Shown: positions 1 to 7,560 of the stretch, piece by piece
Position numbering within the stretch: position 1 is the stretch's first letter
Layout of the letters: each line of letters opens with the position of its first letter
Assembly: GCA_900551075.1 (NCBI GenBank)
Contig: URVB01000067.1
Coordinates: 1-15,866, forward strand
Length of the DNA: 15,866 nt
Reading direction: 5' to 3'
Source: an uncultured Blautia sp.
GTDB taxonomy: Bacteria; Bacillota; Clostridia; Lachnospirales; Lachnospiraceae
Notes under the pieces: model-generated
The model's input: the letters and a program-made list of their open reading frames with translations, nothing else
Told to the model about the DNA's origin: nothing
Database searches by the model: none
Program-made: the position numbers and the translations under genes

Positions 1-784
1 TTCCGTATCCGGACATGTCCCTGGTCTTATGTAACAGGTTTGTCCCGCCAATCTGCATTTGTGCCATTTCGTTTTCCAGGGCTGTAATCCTGGTATTGTC
101 CTTAATCCCTTCACAGGCTTCAGCCGCTTTATTAGCCCTCTGTGCTGCCGCGTCCGCGTCTGCTTTGGATTTATTTGCTGCTGTTGTGGCTGTGTTGGCG
201 TTCTTTGTCGCTGTGTCTGCGTTTGTCTTAGATGTGTTTGCCTTGGATGCTGCAAGATTCGCATCTCTTGCGGCTGTACTTGCTTCTTCTGCGGCCGTTC
301 CGGCAAGTACAGATTTCTGATTTGCCAAATTTGCCGCTGTGTTTGCCGCCTGTGCCGCAGACTTGGAATTTTTTATTTCCGCCTGTGCAGATTGTATCAA
401 AGTATCTAGTATTGTAAATTCATTTGTGCTTTCTACAGCAGAATCTTTTATAATGTTCTTTGCCACCCGAAAAATAATTGGAAAAGAGTTTAATACGTTT
501 TCTCCTTTTACGATCTGGATTTGGGCCTCTGAGCGTCCCTCCTCCGCAAACATCTGTGTAGTCGGCTTTATTTTTACGAAATTATCATTTAAAGATATTG
601 TTGCGCCGTTATATACAATCGCACCAGAAGGTTTTTCTGCGTAGATTCTTGCACTTGCCCCACTTGGTATTTCCCAGTCAATAATTCTTAGTATGATCGG
701 TATCGCATTCGTTCCCTGTGTGTAATCTATGATTACAGGCAGTCCCCCGCTCTTTACCGATATATTTTTTCTTATCTCATTCAT
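1..784 (-). CDS. BppU-like phage baseplate upper protein (partial, C-terminus outside window)
   Basis: This gene is open from its ATG at 784 to the window edge, giving 261 visible residues. Residues 1-115 (start MNEIRKNISVK, with PVIIDYTQGTNAIPI and later NSFPIIFRV) resemble the BppU/DUF2479 N-terminal domain that plugs a baseplate protein onto the tail tip in Firmicutes siphophages. Residues 143-226 are twelve exact heptads with Ala or Ser at position 1 and Ala nearly always at position 5, which predicts a long alanine-cored helical stalk, probably trimeric. After residue 245 the motif GGTNLL suggests that a carbohydrate-binding-type domain begins just before the edge. The start follows a GGAGGAG ribosome binding site and overlaps the end of the tail-tip gene by 8 nt (ATGAATGA). 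The likely role is a structural baseplate part bearing a receptor-binding head. The family call rests on recalled similarity; the missing C-terminus would decide the ligand. Confidence 0.7.
   Translation of the reverse strand, partial: MNEIRKNISVKSGGLPVIIDYTQGTNAIPIILRIIDWEIPSGASARIYAEKPSGAIVYNGATISLNDNFVKIKPTTQMFAEEGRSEAQIQIVKGENVLNSFPIIFRVAKNIIKDSAVESTNEFTILDTLIQSAQAEIKNSKSAAQAANTAANLANQKSVLAGTAAEEASTAARDANLAASKANTSKTNADTATKNANTATTAANKSKADADAAAQRANKAAEACEGIKDNTRITALENEMAQMQIGGTNLLHKTRDMSGYG
107..358 (-). repeat. Twelve-heptad alanine stalk in the baseplate protein
   Basis: Residues 143-226 of the baseplate protein divide without a gap into twelve 7-residue units of the form A-A-x-x-A-x-x, for example AAQAANT, AARDANL and AAQRANK. 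Small side chains at spacing 4 and 3 fit a tightly packed coiled coil. The DNA is not a clean tandem repeat because codons vary, so the protein pattern is conserved more than the bases. The antisense reading gives long spurious Cys- or Ala-rich frames. Confidence 0.75.
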
Positions 785-3521
785 TTTCTCCTCCTTCCAG
801 TTTTTTGAGCCGGTTATTATGGTTCTGGAGCAGTTTTACAACAGCCGGTATGACCGCCCTCTCTGCCCAGTCTTCAATCTCCCCACTGGCATTGTACACC
901 GCGCCCGGAGGGTAAAATTGAGCAACATCATCTGCATACATGCCTGGGATTGCCTTTCCTCTCAGTGGATTCTCGTCTCCGAGCATCCCGTCCTTATATT
1001 TAAACCAGACCAATGGGATATTGTACAATCCCTGCGCGTCCTCTAAAAGCATATCCCGCACATGGGTTTTGTATTTTTTTGCAGATGATGATTTATATAC
1101 ATAATTTGACGCAACGTACAGCGCCGATCCACTACCTGTATCCAGGTCATGCATACGTACATAATCTGCATTTGTCTCCAGTTTTCCAATCCTCATCCCA
1201 GACTTTTCAGTGGTGCCGGACGGACTGAACGAAGACATAATCCTGATGTAATCCGTCCCGGCCGGTTTTATGTCCAGTTCGTCTCCCTCAACGGTTGAGG
1301 CATGCATTTGCCCTGTCTCCACGGTCCCTGGTCCTATGGTTGTCTTTTCTCCAACATCATTTGTTTTTGTCGTGATTACATTATTTTTTGCATCCAGGAT
1401 AATACTCCCGTCCGGGGAAGTAATCTTTTGGTTTGCTTTGTCTATCGTCCACCCCGCAAGAATTCCCGTGTCAATGTATGTCGCATTGATGTATATCCTT
1501 CCATTTTTCATGTAAATACCCTGCGTTTTTCCGTTATCCGTGAGGATATTAAATATTTCTTCCTGTGTAAGCTCCTCCCTCTCTACGTTCTGTCCATAAA
1601 TAACTACCGGGTTATACACAAAGATGTCCGCCTCGTTTGAAACGCCGAAGCTCCCCCAGCCCCCAATAGTCACCTGGTTCGCTTTCGTTATCGATGTCGG
1701 TGTTGCTGTGATGCTGTATCGCTTCCAATCAGTTGTAAGGGATAATGTCTCGATCGTCCCCTCGGTATGATTGAGTGATATCTGAATGGTAGTTGCCTTG
1801 CTTGCTTTTATCCAGACAGAAAATATATACGTCTGCTCTGTAGATTTGATCGGATTATTTTTACTGACCGATGAGCTTATGAAACAGTCAGGTTTTGTTG
1901 CAGTAAGCTTTACCGCATTTGATCCTCCCTCCGGATCTGCAATTCCCTGTGTCAGTGTCCCTCTCCTTGTCCAATAAGTAGTATCTGCCAGATTTAACGG
2001 GCTCTTCAGAAGATTTTCAGACTCCTTCAATAATTCTTCTATTGTCTTTCCGTCTATGTTAAACGCTTCGCCTGATAGCCGGAATTCCCCTGTATCCAGG
2101 TTCCAGTAATTTTTACCCAGCTTATCGGACAAAATCCCGGCCACAATAATACCTGCAGCCATTCCATTCGCTGTCAGGGCTGTTGTCCATTCCCAATCCC
2201 GCCCGTCAGCAGTTCTTGCCTTCGAGATCATCAGGCCTTGCGTTCCAAGCGCCACAGCTCCATAAAGAGGGCTCTCTTCGTCCAGGTTTTCAAACAGGAT
2301 TGCAAGGACATCCTGTTTTTCCGCCACATTGTATTGTGCCCGAAGGCTTGTCATGGCCCCGTTTATAAAGCCGGCAATTTTTTCCGCTATTAGGGAGCCG
2401 TCTGACCGAATAGCTCCGTCAACACGGCTGATTGCAGATGAGACGTTATCAAAATAATTGTATTGAAAATCTCCCAATACAACGGATGTTATCTTCTTTC
2501 GCACAGAATCATATTCCAGTTCAATCACTCTGGCATCTGTCGTAATTCCCAGATGACTGTGCCGACAATGAATGGTATCCCCTAAGGAGACTGTTTCCAG
2601 AATTTCATAATCTTTATACAGTGCTGTATTCTGCAACAATACCATATCTGCAGATATAGTAACTTCGGGTTTATCCAGTCCCTCGTCAAACTTCTCCTGG
2701 CAGCATTTTCTTAGGGCAGCATCTATTTCCTGCTGGTTTTTGCAAATGATAACACCGTTTTCCGCATCATTTTCCTGTGCGTCTTTTGCTATTTTTACAT
2801 TATCAAATGTAATTGTGGCGGTTTTGATAACCGGATAAGAACCAATCAACGGAGAATCCACATATTTGTTTGTCATGGTATAACCATTGTAGGCCTTTGG
2901 ATATATCCTTGTGACAACGTTACGTGTATCTATTTCCTCGGATAATCCGTCCTGTTTAATATTCTTACCATATCGGAGCTCTACTCCATAGTCACCGCCC
3001 ACGCGATCATTGATGATAATGGTAAAATTATCAAATAAGATCTCGCCACCCCAGCGATTAATAAAGGAATTATCTTCATTCCCATTGATCGCTTCCATGA
3101 GATTTTTATACTGATAATAAGCAGTTGCCGCCTTTGTGATGTTGGATTTTCCTGTATACTTCCGGTTCGGCGCCGTCATAAGATTCAGGGCTTCCTGTCC
3201 GTTCTTTCCAGTAGGCCGCACATCTTCCAGCCAGCAGTCTCCAATTGCATCAAAAAAAATCGGTTCCAATTCACATCTGACTCCGGAATCCGATTTCTCT
3301 TTTTTCTTTATTCGAAATAGTTGATCTCCGTTAAAGGATGGCATTTTGATTACTGCGTCCTCTACGATATATTTCCAGCGACCTTCCTTATCAATTGGAT
3401 ATTCTACTTCCGCATCCCAGGAGCCATTCAGAATCGCATGTACGGTTGCTGTTTCCGGGAACAATGTCATGTTTCCATTTTTTTCGTAATCCGTATTGTC
3501 TGAATTGTAAAGCTGGATCAT
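777..3521 (-). CDS. Tail-tip (Tal-like) phage minor structural protein with inserted lectin-like domain and C-terminal S74 chaperone
   Basis: The protein has 914 residues from the ATG at 3521. Residues 1 to about 360 match the phage minor structural protein N-terminus (tail hub fold) seen in Tal proteins. Residues 370-490 carry the common tail-tip section ending in NYWNLDTGEFRL. Residues 500-645 form a beta-rich jelly-roll-like segment beginning ENLLKSPLNL, resembling a carbohydrate-binding module. Residues 652-810 continue the tail-tip fold (QGIYMKNGRIYINATYI). Residues 813-914 look like a peptidase S74 intramolecular chaperone: SAKKYK supplies Ser813 and Lys818 at the spacing of the known Ser-Lys dyad, and the protein ends in a helical trimerisation tail. 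I expect a trimeric spike that cleaves off its own chaperone. I see no clear cell-wall hydrolase domain. The frame is open upstream to a TTG at 3536, but that codon lies against the ribosome binding site, so 3521 is chosen. The start overlaps the Dit stop by 1 nt (TAATG). Confidence 0.82.
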   Translation of the reverse strand: MIQLYNSDNTDYEKNGNMTLFPETATVHAILNGSWDAEVEYPIDKEGRWKYIVEDAVIKMPSFNGDQLFRIKKKEKSDSGVRCELEPIFFDAIGDCWLEDVRPTGKNGQEALNLMTAPNRKYTGKSNITKAATAYYQYKNLMEAINGNEDNSFINRWGGEILFDNFTIIINDRVGGDYGVELRYGKNIKQDGLSEEIDTRNVVTRIYPKAYNGYTMTNKYVDSPLIGSYPVIKTATITFDNVKIAKDAQENDAENGVIICKNQQEIDAALRKCCQEKFDEGLDKPEVTISADMVLLQNTALYKDYEILETVSLGDTIHCRHSHLGITTDARVIELEYDSVRKKITSVVLGDFQYNYFDNVSSAISRVDGAIRSDGSLIAEKIAGFINGAMTSLRAQYNVAEKQDVLAILFENLDEESPLYGAVALGTQGLMISKARTADGRDWEWTTALTANGMAAGIIVAGILSDKLGKNYWNLDTGEFRLSGEAFNIDGKTIEELLKESENLLKSPLNLADTTYWTRRGTLTQGIADPEGGSNAVKLTATKPDCFISSSVSKNNPIKSTEQTYIFSVWIKASKATTIQISLNHTEGTIETLSLTTDWKRYSITATPTSITKANQVTIGGWGSFGVSNEADIFVYNPVVIYGQNVEREELTQEEIFNILTDNGKTQGIYMKNGRIYINATYIDTGILAGWTIDKANQKITSPDGSIILDAKNNVITTKTNDVGEKTTIGPGTVETGQMHASTVEGDELDIKPAGTDYIRIMSSFSPSGTTEKSGMRIGKLETNADYVRMHDLDTGSGSALYVASNYVYKSSSAKKYKTHVRDMLLEDAQGLYNIPLVWFKYKDGMLGDENPLRGKAIPGMYADDVAQFYPPGAVYNASGEIEDWAERAVIPAVVKLLQNHNNRLKKLEGGENE

Positions 3522-4216
3522 TACAAGCACCTCCAATTCGGTATTACTTTCAGGTCAAATCCCGCTGTGATGCTTATATCATTGTCTCCCGGAAGTAAGT
3601 ACAAATCTTCATAATCTCCAACTACGGAGGTGTTCATCATCGTACCGTCTACTCTATATGCAAGCATCAGGTTTGTGTCAATAGTCAGATTCTGTCCTAC
3701 CGTTGCTGTCATGGTCTTTCCATTAACCGTAAGCGTACAGGTTCCATTTCCTGTAATAAGATAGGTCGGATGTGATATTTCGTATGGATTATAAATTTCT
3801 TTTTCCTCTATCTGAATTAATCCACTGTCGAAATAAGTATAAGGATCGCATGTAAAAGAAGCTGTGAAACCTCCGGCATTTTCAATCTTTCTTTCATCAT
3901 TTCCTATCTCAATTCGTTTCACAATATAAAAATTGTCGCTCATCCGTCCCAGACGTAATTGGTTATTCCCTTTTTCATTAAGCCACTTTTTCGCTCTCCT
4001 ATAGGCAGCTCCCCACTCTCTACCTTCAACATAATTAAACGGAATCTTTATTACAACATCTTCATATGTCCCGTTTTCCTCTGTCAAAGCACCGTCTCTG
4101 CCTGCAATATCATATTCTTCATATTTCGGCTTTGCAGAAGGCAGGCTGATTTCTTCCGATACAAGCAATTTCATATTCGACGCCAATATCCCATTGTATT
4201 CAATATCTTGCATCAT
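3521..4216 (-). CDS. Distal tail protein (Dit), Sipho_tail family
   Basis: This 231-residue protein has the features of the siphovirus distal tail protein: an N-terminal half with YDIAGRDGAL and later the hallmark FTCDPYTYF around residues 127-135, followed by a smaller beta-rich C-terminal domain. Dit forms a hexameric ring at the end of the tail tube and anchors the tail-tip and baseplate proteins, which fits its position between the tape measure and Tal genes. Two ATGs lie in tandem at 4216 and 4213; both follow an AAGGAGG-type site with a second GAGGGAG close behind. The first overlaps the tape measure stop by 4 nt (ATGA) and is used here, though the product may start one residue later. 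Length is near the usual 230-260 residues and I see no inserted carbohydrate-binding domain. Confidence 0.88.
   Translation of the reverse strand: MMQDIEYNGILASNMKLLVSEEISLPSAKPKYEEYDIAGRDGALTEENGTYEDVVIKIPFNYVEGREWGAAYRRAKKWLNEKGNNQLRLGRMSDNFYIVKRIEIGNDERKIENAGGFTASFTCDPYTYFDSGLIQIEEKEIYNPYEISHPTYLITGNGTCTLTVNGKTMTATVGQNLTIDTNLMLAYRVDGTMMNTSVVGDYEDLYLLPGDNDISITAGFDLKVIPNWRCL
3528..3534 (-). promoter_or_regulatory. Ribosome binding site that fixes the tail-tip gene start
   Basis: Minus-strand GGAGGTG lies with GGAGG 8 nt before the ATG at 3521. It overlaps the first codons of the longer TTG-started reading and sits inside the end of the Dit gene, so it argues for the shorter 914-residue product. 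Confidence 0.7.
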
Positions 4217-7077
4217 ACTCCCTCTGCCCTCCTTTTGCTCATCTGTTTACTACTTATCTTTTTCATAACTACGTTATAAAAAAGATCTGTCAGTTTCTTA
4301 TCACCAAGATACAGATTAACTTCCGGTATTAAGTCAATCTCTTTTAATGCCTCCACAAATGCGGCTACCAGGCTGTGATTGTTTACCCGATTTTCCTCCC
4401 TTATGTACTTTCTCAGAAGTTCAATCGGCAGTACCGCTTCTTCCCCTGCTTCTCCCCCTGCTAATAGGTTGTTTCCTGACATTCCGAACACCGTCGGACC
4501 TGTCATAATTCCACCTTTTTTATACCAGCTAATTCCAAGAGAAGGGATATCCCCTTTCAGCAGGTCTCCTATCTTCCATCCAGATGGACTGATTGAAAAG
4601 TGCGGAAGTGGAATATTGGGCCAATGAAATTCAAAATTAAAAAATCCTTTAATCTTATCAATTGCTCCTTCTATCTTGTCTCTGGCAAACTCGATCTTAT
4701 TTTTGATTCCATTTTTGATTTCGTCAAATTTCCCCAAAATGTTTTTTTTCATTTCTCCAAAATCAAGAAATCCTTTTATCTTTCCCGCCGCTTCAGATAC
4801 CTTTTCTCTGGCAGCTTGTATTTTTGAAGATATTGCCGTTTTTATTTCTTCAAATTTCTGCGATACAGACTCTTTCAAATTGGCAATATTTTCTCCAAAA
4901 TTTTTAAAAAATCCTATTACTGCGCTGATCACAGCATTGACCGCATCCCTAAACCATTCGCATTTGTTATATAGCAAAATAACCGCTGCTATAATTGCTG
5001 TTATAATCGCAATAACAGGGTGTGCCATAACAATTCCGAATAGTGCTTTTGCTCCTGCCCCAATTCCGCTTAGAACTGTCTTTATAGAGCTTCCGTGTTT
5101 TGCGATTGCCGTACTTACAACTCCAACGCCCTTTGTGATTCCTCCGATTCCGGTTACGACTTTTCCGAATACTGCAATTAATGGCCCGACTGCAGCCACA
5201 AGCAATGCAATTGTAATGATTGTTTGTTTTTGCCCTTCGTCCATGTTATTTAGTTTATCAACAAAATCCTGTACATGTGAGACGATATCCCGTATTGTCG
5301 GCATCAATGTTTCTCCTACGCTGATTGCAAGCTCTTCCAATTGACTTTTTAAAATCGTCATTTGTCCGCCAAGATTGTCCTGCATGATATTAGCCATTTC
5401 TTCAGATGCACCTTCTGAATTGTATATGGCATTTGTCAGTTTTTCAAAATCTTCATCTGAGGAATTTACTATTGCAAGCAATCCCGACATTCCTTCTTTT
5501 CCAGCCAGGCTGGCAGCATACAAGGCTTTTTCTGCCCCTTCTGCTCCATACGCTCTTCCAATCAATTCTTTCAGTGCTTTATTGTATTTATTTTCTGTTA
5601 AAGTGCCATCCTCTAGTTTTTGATCCAGTTCTGCTAATTGTGAGTTAAATTCTTCTTGGGGGATCATGATATCCCCAAATCCGTTTCTTAACTGTTTCAT
5701 GACCTCTGCAAAGGGAAGCATTTTTCCGTTTCCATCGTCAAGTTTTACGCCTAAAACATCCATGGCCTTTGACATTGTTTCCGTCGGCTTTGCCATATTT
5801 GTCAGTAGTGTTCTTAATGCAGTACCTCCCTGAGAAGCTTTGATTCCATTGTTGGCCATTAATCCAAGGGCAACAGCTACATCTTCAGCTTTGTACCCCA
5901 TGGCGCCTGCTACAGGTGCAACATATTTAAAAGACTCCCCAAGCATGGATACATTCGTATTTGCATTTTTGGAAGCCGCCGCCATGATATCTGCTAATTT
6001 TCCCGACTCTTCCGCTCCCATTCCAAAAGCAGTTAAAGCATCTGTAACGATATCCGAAGTGCTTGCAAGGTCTTCTCCCGAGGCTGCGGCAAGATTCATA
6101 ATCCCTTCCACTCCGTCAAGCATATCCCCGGTCTTCCAGCCTGCCATTGCCATATAGGACATAGCGTCCCCCGCCTCTGTGGCCGAGAATTTTGTTTTTT
6201 CTCCCATTTCTCTGGCTTTATCACGGAGTTTCTCCATATCATCTGCCGAAGCACTTGAAATAGCCTGGACATTACTCATGGAAGAATCAAAATCTGCTGC
6301 TGTCTTGACTGCCGCTGCCGCAACGCCCGCAATTGGAACTGTCAGTTTTTTTGTCAGATTCCCTCCTGCCTTTTCGATTTTTTCCCCAGTCTCAGAGATT
6401 TTTTCTCCTGATTCCTGAATCTTTTTTCCGTATTCTTCCAGATCAGCCATTCCGGATTCCAGCTTTTTGTTTACCTCATCTAAGCTCTTCCGATAATTGA
6501 TCAACGTTGCTTGTGTGTTTTCAAGCTGCGCCTTTTTCTTCCGGATTGCTGCTTCATTATTTGCTTCACCCTTGTTTAATTTCTCTATATCATCTTCCAG
6601 TTTCTCTGCTCTGTCGGAATAGTTCAAGAATCCTTTTTCCGCTTTCTCAAGTTCTTCCTTCTTTTTCCTGATCGCTTCTTCGTTGGCATTCTCTTCCTGC
6701 TCCAGTTGTTCCAATTCTGCTTTTAAAGAACTGCACTTCTGCTTATAGCTTTCAGCGGTATTTTTCGCTGCATCAAGCCGCTCTTTCTTTTTTTTTATTT
6801 TTTCCTCGTTTTTGGCTTCTTTCTCATTCAGTTCTTCAAGCTCTCCCTGAAGCATCTTTATTTTATCAGTATAATCCTTTACCTCTGCAGATAAATATTT
6901 CTGCTCATCCTTCAGTTTTTGAGATGCCTTTGTGTTTTCATCCCACTGAGATTTTGCCAGCTTAAAAGCAGAATAATTTTCCTTGATAGAGGCATTGACT
7001 TCTTTTAGGCTCTTATTAAAATCCACAGTTCCGTCTGCTTTAAACACCAGGCCTACCCGTTTCAATTCATCTGCCAT
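4213..7077 (-). CDS. Tail tape measure protein, TP901 family
   Basis: This 954-residue protein sets tail length and helps DNA pass into the cell. Residues 30-235 are a charged coiled coil containing three exact 42-residue repeats. Residues 250-450 match the TP901 tape-measure core (PhageMin_Tail), with GEKTKFSATEAGDAM and NGIKASQGGTALRTLL. Hydrophobic helices at about 617-642, 680-703 and 711-724 could insert in the membrane during ejection. Residues 741-815 hold a second duplicated amphipathic segment. The C-terminus has the usual WYKKGGIMTGPTVF and GEAGEEAVLPI motifs near 851-885. At about 0.15 nm per residue the predicted tail is near 140 nm (inference). The start lacks a strong ribosome binding site at ideal spacing, and its first 11 nt overlap the end of the frameshifted GT frame, so translation may be coupled to GT. 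Confidence 0.92.
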   Translation of the reverse strand: MADELKRVGLVFKADGTVDFNKSLKEVNASIKENYSAFKLAKSQWDENTKASQKLKDEQKYLSAEVKDYTDKIKMLQGELEELNEKEAKNEEKIKKKKERLDAAKNTAESYKQKCSSLKAELEQLEQEENANEEAIRKKKEELEKAEKGFLNYSDRAEKLEDDIEKLNKGEANNEAAIRKKKAQLENTQATLINYRKSLDEVNKKLESGMADLEEYGKKIQESGEKISETGEKIEKAGGNLTKKLTVPIAGVAAAAVKTAADFDSSMSNVQAISSASADDMEKLRDKAREMGEKTKFSATEAGDAMSYMAMAGWKTGDMLDGVEGIMNLAAASGEDLASTSDIVTDALTAFGMGAEESGKLADIMAAASKNANTNVSMLGESFKYVAPVAGAMGYKAEDVAVALGLMANNGIKASQGGTALRTLLTNMAKPTETMSKAMDVLGVKLDDGNGKMLPFAEVMKQLRNGFGDIMIPQEEFNSQLAELDQKLEDGTLTENKYNKALKELIGRAYGAEGAEKALYAASLAGKEGMSGLLAIVNSSDEDFEKLTNAIYNSEGASEEMANIMQDNLGGQMTILKSQLEELAISVGETLMPTIRDIVSHVQDFVDKLNNMDEGQKQTIITIALLVAAVGPLIAVFGKVVTGIGGITKGVGVVSTAIAKHGSSIKTVLSGIGAGAKALFGIVMAHPVIAIITAIIAAVILLYNKCEWFRDAVNAVISAVIGFFKNFGENIANLKESVSQKFEEIKTAISSKIQAAREKVSEAAGKIKGFLDFGEMKKNILGKFDEIKNGIKNKIEFARDKIEGAIDKIKGFFNFEFHWPNIPLPHFSISPSGWKIGDLLKGDIPSLGISWYKKGGIMTGPTVFGMSGNNLLAGGEAGEEAVLPIELLRKYIREENRVNNHSLVAAFVEALKEIDLIPEVNLYLGDKKLTDLFYNVVMKKISSKQMSKRRAEGV
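4633..4857 (-). repeat. Second duplicated segment of 42-residue period in the tape measure C-terminus
   Basis: Residues 741-773 (KFEEIK to GFLDF) and 783-815 (KFDEIK to GFFNF) align over 33 positions with about half identical, offset by 42 residues. The preceding IGFFKNFGE near 721-729 resembles the end of a further upstream copy. The segment is amphipathic and lies just after the hydrophobic helices. Confidence 0.7.
6466..6843 (-). repeat. Three tandem 42-residue coiled-coil repeats in the tape measure protein
   Basis: Residues 79-120, 121-162 and 163-204 align without gaps. Shared marks are an E/D-L/I-E-x-L start, a central NEExIxKKK or NEAAIRKKK, and a Tyr near unit position 33. The period is 42 residues (126 nt), exactly six heptads. 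The residues just before (YTDKIKMLQ) look like the tail of a fourth, worn unit. Confidence 0.8.
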
Positions 7078-7557
7078 ATATCATCTTCATCTCCCTTGCT
7101 TTCCTTTTGCAAAATTCTTCATAACACTCGTAAAAAAAAATGGGATCTGAGTTCCAGAATTCCTCTTCACTCATTCCCATTTCTCTGGCTACTGCCATAT
7201 ACTCCGGCCAATTTATTTTTTCTGCGGTTTCACTTGAATCTTGGCCCGTTTTTTTTTATTGTATTTTTGGTATTCCTCTTGGAATCCCGTAAATATATAT
7301 TTGATGCTGTCTATTCCCGGAGGCACCAACTGTAATGCTTCGTCGAATGTTACTGTTTTTCCATTTGACCTCAGAATCGCATAAACTAAGTCTGCTGCCA
7401 GTTCCATAGCCTCTTCATCTGTTAATCTCTTTCCTGTGTCTTCCTTTTTTGCGATTTTATTGAATTCCGGCATCTTTTGGAGGTAATAAAGCGTGCCAAA
7501 ATTCACCTTAATTGTAAGCCTTTCTCCATTTGTCAGATCAACAAAATACTCTTTCAT
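7067..7557 (-). CDS. Tail assembly chaperone GT fusion made by -1 frameshift
   Basis: If ribosomes slip back one base on the A9 run at 7257-7249, codons 1-103 of the G protein join a 60-residue extension, giving 163 residues. The extension begins TGQDSSETAEK and includes REMGMSEEEFWNSDP and a Phe/Tyr/Cys-rich helix, the style of T-domain found in GT proteins of siphophages. It stays open from the slip site to a TGA at 7069-7067, inside the first codons of the tape measure gene. In phage lambda and many relatives GT binds the tape measure protein and recruits tail tube subunits, while G alone coats it. The frame and its resemblance are seen directly; that it is used is inferred from position and from how widely this mechanism is conserved. 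A conventional gene finder would miss it because the second frame has no good independent start. Confidence 0.8.
7213..7557 (-). CDS. Tail assembly chaperone G (unshifted product)
   Basis: This 114-residue protein lies between the major tail protein and tape measure genes, the invariant place of tail assembly chaperone G. It is a small acidic-to-basic helical protein beginning MKEYFVDLTNGERL, with a Lys-rich C-terminal tail read through the A9 run. AGGAGG lies 10 nt before the ATG at 7557, and the gene follows the major tail protein stop by only 3 nt. G is expected to be the major product, with GT a minor one. Similarity to Phage_TAC families is recalled, not searched. Confidence 0.78.
   Translation of the reverse strand: MKEYFVDLTNGERLTIKVNFGTLYYLQKMPEFNKIAKKEDTGKRLTDEEAMELAADLVYAILRSNGKTVTFDEALQLVPPGIDSIKYIFTGFQEEYQKYNKKKRAKIQVKPQKK
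7249..7257 (-). promoter_or_regulatory. Slippery A9 site for -1 ribosomal frameshift
   Basis: The minus strand reads AAT AAA AAA AAA CGG in the G frame, giving an in-frame A_AAA_AAA heptamer. Slipping -1 moves the next codon from CGG to ACG and opens the GT frame. A possible 6-bp stem (GGCCAA at 7246-7241 with TTGGCC at 7211-7206, loop 29 nt) begins just 2 nt downstream, closer than the usual spacer, so its role is doubtful. Confidence 0.75.
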
Positions 7558-7560
7558 AAA

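Noticed and set aside
59..409. Cysteine-rich plus-strand frame of 116 codons
   Set aside because: It is the antisense reading of the alanine heptad stalk in the baseplate gene; the Cys and Leu richness comes from reversed Ala/Asn/Thr codons. No ribosome binding site or gene neighbour supports it.
777..3521. Cell-wall hydrolase domain in the tail-tip protein
   Set aside because: No NlpC/P60, CHAP, M23 or lysozyme-like motif could be found; the visible domains are structural, lectin-like and S74 chaperone.
4676..5344. Plus-strand frame of 222 codons with hydrophobic segments
   Set aside because: It lies wholly antisense to the well-supported tape measure gene and its content mirrors that gene's helices.
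7132..7140. Second 9-base homopolymer (T9 on the minus strand) in the GT extension as another slip site
   Set aside because: The T-domain-like sequence continues in the same frame on both sides of it, and other frames give no sensible product.
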